Assembly (NCBI RefSeq): GCF_029168945.1
Contig: NC_083610.1
Span: forward strand, 69,617,580 to 69,681,579
Origin: Cannabis sativa
Lineage: Eukaryota; Streptophyta; Magnoliopsida; Rosales; Cannabaceae
Direction: 5' to 3'
DNA: 64,000 nucleotides
In this document: in pieces, positions 25,069 to 35,647 of the stretch
Position numbering within the stretch: position 1 is the stretch's first letter
Layout: each line of letters begins with the position of its first letter
Translations under genes and position numbers: made by a program
Notes under the pieces: generated by a model
Seen by the model: the letters and a program-made list of their open reading frames with translations, nothing else
The model's database searches: none
What the model was told of the DNA's origin: nothing

Positions 25069-25111
25069 TTTAAATACTCATATCCCTCATAAATTGGGAT
25101 TACGACACGTG
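25069..25111 (-). promoter_or_regulatory. Likely antisense promoter (TATTTAAA box with upstream CACGTG)
   Basis: On the minus strand a CACGTG G-box (25106-25111) precedes TATTTAAA (25069-25076) by about 30 bp. The sequence downstream is rich in CT and AAC, as in plant leaders. A good splice donor (AAG|GTTAGT on the minus strand, near 24889) lies about 150 bp further on. These signals point toward the antisense gene starting at 13585 and fit a separate promoter for it. This is inference. The transcription start was not observed. Confidence 0.45.
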
Positions 25112-25352
25112 GCAGCAAGAATGCCTAAGGTCGCCCTATCTAACGGCCAGCCATGGCCACGCCTACACGAAAACCGAGGAGTTTCGCGACGTGGCACCAT
25201 AAATGTAATAAAGTGAAATAATTACAACTGTCCTTTTTCGAAACCCTCGATAATACAACCAAACGTCACCTCCTCGTGACAACCTTTCACCTGTCTCTCG
25301 CGTATAGTTTCCCTCGTGACCGCATCTGTCACATCGCGAAACTAGGGGCATG

Positions 25353-26197
25353 TGTTATAGTGAGATTTCTCTCACCTAGAAACTCGAGACCAGAATCCTG
25401 TTTGGAGGACACGTGTATTCATTTTTCCAAGGAAAGCTAAGATGTCCATGAGAGACTCCTCGAGTTTAAACCTCGCCTGAGCTAGAATCAGCGAGATGAT
25501 GCGAGTATGATCAAAGTCTGATCGCATTTGTGTAACTCGCATGTATCAGGATATGTGCGGGTATCCTTTCTATACTCCTGCGTAAACATAGAGATCGATT
25601 CTCTATAATGCGAGCTGGTCTCGATGACCCAACAGCCTCGGTAAACCAATATAGACTCGCATGTCTAAGTTCTATCAGCTCGTCATATAATGACCATAGA
25701 TGCGACTATATAAGAACGCATTAAACTTAATTGAATGTTAGGTCTATCTTATGCCCGCGAACTTACACTAGAATATGAACAGTCAACTCGCATATTAGAA
25801 GACGCATACGTTGCTGTATTTAGTGAATAGAAATTGTTATTCATTTATTGATGTTTACGTTTTTAGTTTAATTACTGTAAATCAATGTGCAAACGAATTG
25901 ACAATGAATGCAATCCTTGTATAACTAACTGGGCACTTGCTTTGTATATAAAGGAGTGATCCACCATGAAATGACACCTACGAAACTCTTGCTACAGTGG
26001 ACTAAGCAGACCGTGATCTGACTGAACCACTGTAATCCTTTGCCTTCTTGTTATTTCCATTTTTTGTTAAGTATTTACGTTCCCAGCTCGAGTACTCGCC
26101 ATTTTACGTTGAATACTCGCATTTGTTCTTCATACAATTTCTTCTTATCATTAGTATTATCATATTCTTTTGGTGTTGCGAATTTTGCTCGACAACA
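25353..26197 (+). repeat. Probable 3' LTR of the Tat-like element
   Basis: It begins TGTTATAGTGAG after a purine-rich AAACTAGGGGCATG and ends GCTCGACAACA, giving TGTT...AACA inverted ends over 845 bp. TATATAAAGG at 25945-25954 is a good core promoter in the plus direction. The right neighbour is a mid-LTR fragment of copia element 3, so this element seems to have inserted into that LTR. The matching left LTR is not in the window, so the boundaries rest on end motifs only. Confidence 0.55.
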
Positions 26198-26507
26198 AGC
26201 GCTCCCACTCAATTATACTATCATGTTCCCAAAATGTACTTATCACCATGACCAGAAAGTAGACTTAACTAACAAATCAAAGAACATAAATAGCACTCCT
26301 GAGATTGAACCTAAGCATGTCAGGATTAAGATCTATTGATCTAAGATCAACTAGTGATATTGACTTAGAAAGATACAACAATAAGATTATAATATCTTTA
26401 CTAAGATCAATATCGGTCTCAGTCAAATGTATACTCCATACATCCGAAAGTAGCATACTTTGCCAATGTTCTGGAAAGAACATAACACTTATTCAAAGTG
26501 TAAATAC
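26198..26507 (-). repeat. Left LTR fragment of copia element 3
   Basis: It begins AGCGCTCCCACTCAATTATA and matches about 28930-29240 of the right LTR at high identity. It starts mid-LTR at the edge of the Tat-like LTR and ends near the shared AAGTGTAA, where leader sequence begins. Opposing short frames here and at 29011-29254 are the same non-coding LTR segment. Confidence 0.85.
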
Positions 26508-27624
26508 AATTTGAAAAATAAGACATTTTTATGGTTAGAATATTTCCAATTTTATTAAAAAAAATAAAATAAAATTAGTTTGAAAAATTTTATGGTTAGA
26601 AACCCTAAAATTTCTATCAAACCTAAACTAACCAATTTTTCAAATTTCATGTTATTTTTGCCGAAATTAATTTTAATAAAAAAATGTCTAATAAGATAAA
26701 ATGTTAAAACTAACATATTCCTAATCTTATAATTTTAATTAATAAAATATATTTCAAAAATAACAAATTTGAAAAAGATATGATATGGTTAGCAAATTTT
26801 GAAATTTAAACAATATTATTTTTAAAAAATAATATTTTAATACCAAAATAAGATCATTCAAATTTAATAAAAAAAAATGTAATATCTGATCTTATAATTA
26901 AAATAAATAAAATAATCTAAAATTTCAAAATCAACCATAAGGCTATTTTTGTGAGAAATCAAATTTTCAAAATTTAAAGCCTACTAATATCTAAAACTAA
27001 TTTTAATTAATTAAAAAATTAATAAAATTACTTTTATTCTGACAATTAAATTTTAAATTGAAAATTCAGATTCTACACAAAATTCTACCAAAATTTGACT
27101 TTTGTTTCAATGAAAAATGATTTTTGAATAAAAAATTATGATGAAAACAAGATTGGTGCACAGGGGTATGCAATGCATACCCCTGCGCGCGCGGACTGGA
27201 GTGTATGGTCGAGAGACGAGGCTGCATGCAGTCTACTTGGCCGATGGAGCTCAGTGTAACACGGCTTCAGACAGCCCGTGTCCGAGTTTCCTCGGTCAGG
27301 TTGTCTAACGACGTGTGGGAAATGCCGGCTGTCCCTTAGGCGCGCGCGCGCGTAAGTGTGCGACATGCTCAGATATTTTCATCCAAATTAAAAAAATCAT
27401 AACTAATTCATAAAAAATCAAAATTAGGTTCTGTAAAAGCGTAAATTCATTAATATTTTGTCTACTTTCCAGTTAAAATATTTCTAGATCGAAATAAAAA
27501 ATATTTTTACAACATATACATTGATTTCCAAACAATCATCATATAAGCACATAAACCATCATGAAACCATCCAAATCAACACAAAACATCGTTTTAATTC
27601 ATATTTCATGAAAGTAAATCATTA
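26508..27624 (-). other. Leader remnant of copia element 3 with GC-rich hairpin
   Basis: AT-rich sequence without coding capacity. A GC-rich island at 27155-27365 contains a perfect 12-bp-stem hairpin (27161-27185, arms CAGGGGTATGCA and TGCATACCCCTG) followed by CGCGCGCGG, and ends in a second CG run near 27340. The layout resembles the hairpin in element 1, but the bases differ. Confidence 0.65.
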
Positions 27625-27641
27625 CCATGGCTCTGAGACCA
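27625..27641 (-). promoter_or_regulatory. Primer-binding site of copia element 3
   Basis: The minus strand reads TGGTCTCAGAGCCATGG, one base from the methionine-tRNA site, placed 2 bp inside the right LTR. Confidence 0.85.
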
Positions 27642-27643
27642 GT

Positions 27644-29500
27644 TGTTGGAATATGTTTTACCAGGATCTAGATTTACTACCATGTATGTTACTTAACATC
27701 CTAAATATGAATTTCTAAAACAATGTAAAATAAACACATATAAAGTTTAGGAAACCTTACAGTGGGTGCAGCGGAATATTAATGACTCCTTCCACTCAGA
27801 TCTCTAACCCTTGTATCCTATCTGTAGCAGAGTATCACCAAGATCTGAGCTCGAATGTCCTTATCTTGATTCTGGATTCTTCACAGCCTTACACACTATG
27901 ATTGAGATACCACTTGATGTGTGTGGGCACTCACTCTATCACTCAAGGTATGAAAATATGAAGAAGAAAAGGGAGGGGCTGGTTCGAATATAGGTATAGA
28001 ATAGATGGCTCAATTTTTTTTTTTTTTTGGAGGGAAGAAATTTCATCATCTTTTAAGTGTGAGCCATTACTATTTATTTATAGGCAACCACCTAGGTTTA
28101 GGTTAGGATTTAGTAGGCATTAAAATAATAGAAAAATTAAGTGGAAATTCCCATAGAAGTGGTCGGTCATAGTAATGGGCCCCACTTTGAAATTTTTCCA
28201 CTTTTGACAAATTTTCCCTTATTTTCTCAAAAATGTCATTTTTCCAATTCTAACCACCTAAATGCCAAAACTATTTATTTAATAATTAAAGTTAACTATC
28301 AAATAAAATTTCCATTTAATATATTTATTAATTAGACATAATAAAGTCTCTCAATTAATAAATAAGACCTAGAATCTCTTTTCTTCACAATTAAGCCCTT
28401 GCTTAGTAAAAATTCATAAACTAGACATAGTCTAATTTAGAATTATAATTGATTAATTAAAATCAATCATCTGAGTCTTACAAGCAGTATGGTCTCAACT
28501 AGTATGGGGACCATGGGCCTATACAACCGAGCTTCCAATAAGCAGAACTATAATTTACCAAGTAAATTCCCTAACTTATTAATTCCTTATTGCATCCACC
28601 ATAGAACTTGGAATTGCACTCTCAGTCATATAGAATGTTCTATATGTTCCACGATATAGATACGCTATAAATATTTAACCATCGTTCTAATCTCAATAAT
28701 CAAAGATCCTCTATAGATGATTTACACCGAGTAGGGATAAATTTACTGTTTCACCCCTCAATGTATTTTATCCTTAAAACACTTAGCTTCCTATAAATGA
28801 TATTTCAGTGAACTAATATATAATCACGGAAACAAGAGCTCTTCCATTTACCTCTATTAAGCCAAGCTCGAAGGAAATTATCGTTTCACTTCTACGTCCT
28901 GATAGAAGCTATAGATTCCATATCTATGTTTAGCGCTCCCACTCAATTATACTATCATGTTCCCAAAATGTACGTATCATCCTGACCAAAAAGTAGGCTT
29001 AACTAACAAATCAAAGAACATGAATAGCACTCCTGAGATTGAACCTAAGCATGTTAGGATTAAGATCTTTTGATCTAAGACCAACTAGTGATATTGACTT
29101 AGAAAGATACAACGATAAGATTATAATATCTTTACTAAGATCAATATCGGTCCCAGTCCAATGTATACTCCATACATCCGAAACTAGCATACTTTGCCAA
29201 TGTTTTGGAAAGAACATAACACTTATTCAAAGTGTAAGTACACTTCATCGCTGATTATCACATCAGTGTAAATCCAGTGCAATGATGAATCAGGGACTTT
29301 GTCTTTTAAAGCATATAATCACAATCACATTCCAGTGTGTTGACATCACTGTAATTGTGAAGGACTATATATTCTGGACTTAACAAATCTTGTATATATT
29401 AAACCATAAATATGAAAACTACATGTAAACATAAATGACTTGTAATCTTTCATTGATAACAAATCAGATTAAATTGAAATGGGTGCATAAAATCCCAACA
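27644..29500 (-). repeat. 5' LTR of copia element 3
   Basis: An 1857-bp LTR with TGTTGG start and CCAACA end, similar to the LTRs of elements 1 and 2 along its length. A run of about 15 T's sits near 28015-28030. It carries the same GTTTTGGAAAGAACATAACA region found in the other LTRs. Confidence 0.88.
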
Positions 29501-30556
29501 CCTTACTGGCCTAGGAGGATCTTTTTCATTATGGGCGTTACCTTGATTACCATCATTGGTCGGGTTATCCTGACGATAATCACGCCATCAATTATCATTA
29601 CGGGGCCCACTGGCGGCCCTGCCATCATTCCTGCTAGGGTATGACTGCCCACTCTAGGACCTTGAATGACCTTGTCGAGGTTGTTGGTTGGCATACTATT
29701 CTGACCATGAACTTGGACCCCTTTCATCCTGATTATATAGCCCCACCTCCCCGAGAACCTCCAGTTGGCCGATGAGGTACTTCTTCTCTCCTTCCCTCAG
29801 GTTTGGATCAAAATTTAGTCTAGTCGTTCCTTCTGAGGTAGTGACTAGGCAAAACTTGATCATCTACAGGGCGACCAATGGTTTAATCCTGGGGTCTAGA
29901 ACTAGAAGGTTCATAGTTTATTTGGCATTCCTCCAGCCCATATTTTAATCCTTTGCTCAGGACGTAGGGACCTTCTCCTCTACTATAGCGTCTCGTCTGG
30001 GTGACTGGACCTCCTGTCTTTGCCCGCAGTTTGTTGGGTAAATTTCCTGATCAAGTTGGTTACTTCCCTAGAGCGGCAATTTATTTATTGTTGGGCACGC
30101 GTTGACTGAGCTTGGCAGTCCATCACTCTTGGAACTCAAGCTGTTGCTGTTTGAATGCATGGTTCACAACGGTATGTGTTTCCTCTTGGTTATGGTGGAG
30201 TGTGCTGGTATGCGTCTGGACTTGTCTTAGTGCATCTCTCAATTCCAACTAAAAATTATCCCCAAATCTATTTGGGGTTCTCCTACAAACGGCTAACAAA
30301 TGCTGGGTCCAGTCTTTGCAGCATATTGAGTACTGGTCGTCCCAGTTTCTTGAACACCAAGTGTGAATCCACTGATGTGGATAGTGACCCCAATGGTTCT
30401 GGTGTTAGTACTTGTAGGGACTGTGGGTTGGTGGCCTTGAGGAGGTAGTCGAGTATTGGGGTTGTCTACCCCTGAAACAACAAATGCCTGAACGTTAGGA
30501 TTTGTAGCCATAGGATCACGCAGTTCAGTCAATGTGGATCTTCTTGTCAAAACCAT
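29501..30556 (-). pseudogene. Decayed Ty3/gypsy gag region
   Basis: Read on the minus strand from ATG 30556-30554, the frame opens MVLTRRSTLTELRDPMATNP and continues for 87 codons before stopping. Further left, fragments rich in Gly, Arg, Asn and Gln resemble a gag nucleic-acid-binding tail but shift frame repeatedly. A probable LTR lies just upstream (30640-31232), with TTTTGGTGCTTTCATTGAGA next to it in the primer-site position. The other side is cut by copia element 3 at 29500. The gag call rests on position and start context more than on a clear domain. Confidence 0.42.
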
Positions 30557-30639
30557 GGTTGTCGAATCAAGTGTCGATTGGAAATCAAATGTTTATGAGA
30601 GAAAGATGATATTTCAGGCTCTCAATGAAAGCACCAAAA

Positions 30640-31232
30640 TGTTGACCTCATTTCTAGTCGAGGATGCGGAGTCAATAAAATGATAATGTAAGCATTTGAA
30701 CAATAACAAAGATTGTGAAAAATGTAAACGACACACGAAATTTATAAAGGTCCGGTCCCTTTCAGCGGTAATAGCCTACTCCCCTTATTGTTGTATTGCT
30801 TTAGAAAGAATACCAAAATCACAAGGTCAGGCCACATGAATTTCTTAATTTCTCTTAAAAAGTTTACAAATATTTCAAAGTATTCTCTCTGTTCTCAATG
30901 CATAATAAGATAAATTAGGAAATGTTTGAGTGTAAATCCCACAGTTTTCTCTATTTATTAAATCAAATTCCATAAAAACAGGAATACTAATTGGTCCATT
31001 ATTGTGGAATCACTTAAAGAATGTCTGGACATATCTTCGGCGAATACCTATGGTTGGCCATTCGACATCATCATATGAGTTAGTTGGAACAAACTGGTGT
31101 CATATTCTACCTAGTGTCAATCTCCTTGCCACATGTCAACTTATTGCCAAGTGCCACGTCATCTTTGCAAATTTCAAGATAACAAGTAACATCTTTTCTA
31201 ATTTAAGAGTAAAAGGAGATTAGAGTTACACA
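30640..31232 (-). repeat. Probable 5' LTR of the decayed gypsy element
   Basis: The left edge TGTTGACCTC adjoins the presumed primer site. A right edge ending TTACACA would give TG...CA ends over about 593 bp. The right edge coincides with the start of a MITE target duplication and could be off by tens of bases. Only one copy exists in the window, so the call is provisional. Confidence 0.4.
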
Positions 31233-31241
31233 TTTTTATTA

Positions 31242-31691
31242 GAGTTTTTTTGCGGCTAAACCTTCTCAACTATTACTCTACTTGCACTTAACCCTCTAAG
31301 CTCAAATTTTGACGGTAAAACCCTCCAAACTACTTAACTGTTTGTAAATTTAAGGTGTCATCATTTTTTACAGTTAACTGCCAATATAGACTGCTTATGT
31401 GTACACTCTTATACAGATGACAGGTTTATATTGGTACACCTAATATTAGTATTTAAAAAATATAAAAAATATTTCAAATTTTATAATTTTTTTTTTAAAT
31501 ATTCGGTATAATATAAACATACCACATGTACAAGAGTATGCATATAAGCAGTCCATAGTGGCAGTTAATCGAATGACACCTTAAATTTGCTACTGGTTCA
31601 GTAGTTTGAAGGGTTTTGCCGCCAAAATTTAAGTTTGGAGAGTTAAATGCAAGTGAAATGATAGTTGAGAGAGTTTAGCCGCCAAAAACTC
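31242..31691. mobile_element. Mutator-type fold-back MITE (450 bp, perfect 9-bp target duplication)
   Basis: The outer ends GAGTTTTTTTGCGGCTAAAC and GTTTAGCCGCCAAAAACTC are inverted. Complementarity continues inward for roughly 200 bp on each side, leaving only a short AT-rich centre. TTTTTATTA occurs exactly at both edges (31233-31241 and 31692-31700), a perfect 9-bp duplication characteristic of Mutator-like elements. There is no coding capacity. Confidence 0.85.
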
Positions 31692-31700
31692 TTTTTATTA

Positions 31701-32809
31701 TAATCATCAATATATATATGATTTTAACTCCTTTTAGATCATCATTCACGCATTTGTAACTTCCTATTTATATGTTACAATTTAACAAATATTATTTTTC
31801 GTACTAAATTATTTAATACTTAATTATTTAATTTAAATATTATATTATATAAATTAATATAATAATATGCATATCACACAACGATTATCTAAATAAATAA
31901 TTTTTTTAAAAAAATTAATAATACTTATGAAAATTAATTCGTCCTATCGTGTCAATATAATTATAAGACGAAATAATTATTAAATGTATCAATAAGACTA
32001 TAAAACGATACGATTAAAGTAAATACAAACACGACAAGTACGATTATTAAACAAGTGCAAAACAAATAATATGAACACAATATATTTATTAAACCTGTCA
32101 CCCAAATATTTATTTTGTATTATTTTCAGTTTGTTATCGTATCATGACTCATTAATTTTGTAGCCAAAATTATTGCCACAGACAAATCAAATTTCTTGTA
32201 GTGCAGAGATTTTCGTCCAGAGGAAAGTGAAAAGAGTGTGAGGGGTAGCTTTTACGTGGAACATTTAGATTTTAATTATAAACCATAGATATGCTTATAT
32301 AATTTCCCGATGCTTATGTTAGCATTGAAAATTGTGTATTAACTACTCTCAGTTTTTTTATTATATATTCTTTATTATGTTGATTTTTTTTTTTTTTTTT
32401 GAAGGAGTGTTGATATTTTTATTACTCCAAGAAAATTAAAAAAAAAATTCTTAATAACATGCAAAGCAGATTTATAACGCCAAATGTCCTCATTTTATTC
32501 ATGATCCCAAATTATGAGAAAGAAACATCAGATAGCTACTGTTAACAACATTGATTATTTATTATCTAGTGCATATATTTCCTCCACAAAAAATCTTAAT
32601 TTTAGTTAGTGACCTATTATTATTCTATATACACATGAAAAAAAAAAAAGGAAAATAATAAATTGCCTTGATGAGTATATTGCGTATATACTATTAACTC
32701 ATCAAACTTAGATCATTTTATCCTGCATATGCCTAGGTTGTTGCATGTGCAGTAAAATATTAGCTCCAAACATTAATATCAAATTTATTACATGTGGTTC
32801 AAATGTTCC
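31701..32809. other. AT-rich intergenic spacer
   Basis: No gene is seen. It contains homopolymer tracts (a T run near 32385 and an A run near 32640) and a segment at 32727-32815 that reappears in diverged form near 34445-34535. Confidence 0.6.
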
Positions 32810-33225
32810 CATACTTTTATAAATATTTTGACTAATTTAAATTTTTGTCTTTTAAATTTTGATATGTATTAAATTATCGTTAAAATTTTTTTTCGAACTA
32901 TTAAATTTAAACACTTTTGTCAAATTTTATTAAAAAAAATTTGATGTATGTAAAAATTTAAGGAGCACAATTTAATACATGTTAAATTGTCAAGATATAA
33001 TTTGGTAGATATAAAATTTTTAGGGATAAAATTTAGTATATGGACAATCGTCATATTAACAAATTTAAATAAAATTAAAAAAAAAAAAAGTCTTTAAATC
33101 CAACCATCTCAGTAGTTCAGGAAGAATTTTTAACGACTTAAAAAGTTCAAAAAACATAATTTGGTGCATATTAAAATTCAAGAATAAAAATCCTAATTAG
33201 CAAAATATTTTAGTACTATATATCA
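32810..33225. mobile_element. Diverged fold-back element (MITE-like)
   Basis: The left arm ATAAATATTTTGACTAATTT... is imperfectly complementary to the right arm ending ...TTAGCAAAATATTTTAGTAC, and both continue through TATGTATTAAATTA / TAATTTGGTGCATA. The arms are about 100 bp with many mismatches, and the ends and target duplication are not clear. It is old and non-coding. Confidence 0.42.
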
Positions 33226-33407
33226 AAAAAAAAAAAGTATTCATAAATGTAGTTTAATAATTCACACTTCTTCTCACAAAAAAAAAAAATATATCAAAAA
33301 TTCGAATCCCCAACACCCAATATAATATAAATATATATATATTAGTACTAAATAATAAATTAATACTAAAATTTATTATATTTAGTTAAAAAGTTCCTAT
33401 ATATATA

Positions 33408-34402
33408 TCTTTATATATTAAAAGTGTCTATCTAACGGCATTTCTTGGTTTAACAGAATATACTTCAAAATAAAAGAATATTCTGTTAAATTTAACGATT
33501 AGGTTTGATCTCCCGTTAACAAATAAACCCAATAATTAAACCAACAAAATTAAACAATCTTTTAAATATTAATAATCTATTTTTAAATTAAAAAAAAAAT
33601 CATCTTAGCCACATATCTCTCTAACAAACCTATATAAGGAGAATATTAATAATTTTTTTTATTTATTTTTTTAAAAAATCTTTATTTTTTTGATTCTGAT
33701 GCATAATGTGATGTTATTCTTTTTAATTGCTTTATTAATTTCTTTTCTATTCTAATGTGAATAAATTTTTGGCAATAGAGAGTCATCAAATTAGTCCAAG
33801 TGTTTGCACTCCATAATCTATATATCTATCTATAATATAGGTCATTACTCTTTTTTTAACCTATTAATTTTACAGGTATAATTATTAATTTTAATTAATG
33901 ATAAAATTTATTTTTTCTATTTTTCTATCATATAAGGATAACTATTTTTTTATTGTTATTATTTTTTTCACTATGATGTTTGTAAATATTTTTTTGACTA
34001 AATAATTATTAAATATTAAATAGATTAATTAAAAATATCTAAATCATATATACCATTTAAATTTAAATTTGATTAGATTTAATTCTGTATCTACTTTCTC
34101 ATTATTTGTAATTGTTCTAAATCTGATCGTGCAAACTCATATATTAAACACAATACTCCACCTTGAAACTGTTCTCTGTTTTTTTTCTTTCTTATTGGTT
34201 GGTGTTAATTCGCCCTGATGATTCAAGTGTCATGGTTTAGCGGAAATACCATTTCTATCTTTAATTTTTTCAAATATAAATATTTAATTTTTTCAAGAAA
34301 AAAATTTGTAATCTTTAAAAATAAAATACATTCAAAATCTTAAAAAGACCAAAATCTTAAATAAAACTAGCAATACGTGGCTCGGCACGTACATTTACCT
34401 AG
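33408..34402 (+). mobile_element. Probable non-autonomous Helitron
   Basis: The left end, between A and T, reads TCTTTATATATTAAAAGTGT, the usual TC-starting plant Helitron head. The right end has the hairpin TACGTG-GCTCGG-CACGTA (34374-34391), then 7 bases, then CTAG (34399-34402) followed by T. This is the required arrangement of hairpin, CTRR and an A^T target. There are no terminal inverted repeats, no target duplication and no Rep/helicase frame. Length is 995 bp. The assignment rests on end structure only. Confidence 0.65.
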
Positions 34403-35553
34403 TATATATATATATATATATATATCTTTATATATATATATATATACTTGTTGCATAGGCAGTAGTAAACTATATTAGCTCTAAATTGAATATTCAAATT
34501 TATTATATATAGTTAAAAAGTTCCCATAACTTACACTACTTGAATTGAACTTTATTACTGTATTATTGTTATTTTTATATTATTAACCTATGATCATAAT
34601 ATTTTATTACGTTTACGTGTTGGAACAAATTTATAACCAAACAGAATTGTGTAAACGCCATCTCTTATATTAATTTTTATTTTATTTTTAGAAATAAAAA
34701 AAGGAAGAGAAAAGAACAAGAAGTACACAAGTATTGAAAAAGTGAAGTTTTTCCACGAGCGTGTACTAATAAATTTTTCTTTTCTTGGGTTATTATATGA
34801 TATACGACATATTAATTAATCCACCATACTTATTTTTTTTATACTTTTATATATATTTTTTTTAAAATGACCAACAGAACATAAAGCAGACACGTAATTT
34901 AACTTCATGACAACCACTTTAATTACACCTATTATTATTATTAAAATGATCCTAATTAAAAAAGTAATGACAAAAATATTTTACTTTATAATTTTATTAT
35001 AGTCGTATTATATTTTAACCGCATTAACTCAAAAATTTGTACACGATATATTATTAGAAAACATATTAAATAAAGTAAAAAAAAATATGTTGTTACGTAT
35101 TTTTAAACTGACACTTAATAATTAAAAAAATATGGCTGTAACAAAATTATAAAATAAGATAACTTTGTTATATTTTTTTAATTAAGATTATATGTATTAA
35201 TTGTAAATATTAAGAGAATTTCATCACAAATATTACTTATTATTATTTGTCTAACCATATATATATGAAAAGTGTTAAGGAAAACTTAATGTATTAAATA
35301 CCACATAAAATAGCATATGTTATTATTGATATATTTCAATATTAAATTTCATACATTTTAATTTAATAAATAATATGCATAACTCTCCACCAAATTGTAA
35401 AATGTAAAATAACAATACTATATATATAAAAAAGAAAAGAATAAGGGAAAGAAAGAAAATGATTATAATAATAATTTCATTTCTCTAATAAATGACTCTC
35501 AACTGAACAACAATTTTAATTGTCAGACAAACTGGTGGAATTAGAATTCGACC
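34403..35553. other. AT-rich spacer and upstream region of the GDSL gene
   Basis: A TA microsatellite occupies about 34403-34446. The rest is AT-rich, with a diverged repeat (34445-34535) matching 32727-32815. No gene is seen. The final few hundred bases are the candidate promoter of the downstream esterase, but no specific enhancer motifs can be defended. Confidence 0.6.
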
Positions 35554-35561
35554 TATAAATA
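35554..35561 (+). promoter_or_regulatory. TATA box of the GDSL gene
   Basis: TATAAATA lies 94 bp before the start codon and is followed about 30 bp later by a CT-rich stretch (TTGCTATCCCTTCCTACTAC), a common plant transcription start context. Confidence 0.65.
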
Positions 35562-35647
35562 TAAATATATATATTTGCTATCCCTTCCTACTACTACTTC
35601 TACTACTACACAAAAATCTTACAAATTTATTTGTTTAATTAAAGAGA

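Larger units (their letters stand above)
12396..26197 (+). mobile_element. 3' part of a Tat-lineage Ty3/gypsy element with antisense gene, interrupted by copia element 2
   Basis: The pieces in order are: an antisense spliced gene (12396-13585), a hairpin tandem array (13751-14036, continuing at 24405-24501), a probable antisense promoter (about 25069-25111), a short purine-rich tract, and a plus-strand LTR (25353-26197). Plant Tat-lineage elements are known for extra, sometimes antisense, open frames between pol and the 3' LTR and for tandem repeats in the 3' untranslated region. This segment shows both. The left side (gag-pol and 5' LTR) is missing at the junction with the chromovirus LTR. 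The lineage assignment is inference, because no pol is present to test it. Confidence 0.6.
26198..29500 (-). mobile_element. Truncated copia-type LTR retrotransposon 3
   Basis: The right LTR is complete (27644-29500), with a methionine-type primer-binding site inside it on the minus strand. The left LTR survives only as a 310-bp internal fragment (26198-26507). It jumps directly to leader sequence at about 26508, so gag, pol, the polypurine tract and most of the left LTR are deleted. Sequence and layout place it in the same family group as elements 1 and 2. No target duplication can be tested because the left end is gone. Confidence 0.82.

Noticed and set aside
29503..29727. 74-codon minus frame rich in Ile, Met, Val and Gly
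   Set aside because: Probably an out-of-frame reading of the decayed gag tail. The Gly/Arg/Asn-rich alternative frame looks more like gag, but neither is intact.
34403..34446. TA-repeat tract considered as an origin or regulatory site
   Set aside because: A simple microsatellite. Nothing beyond composition supports a function.
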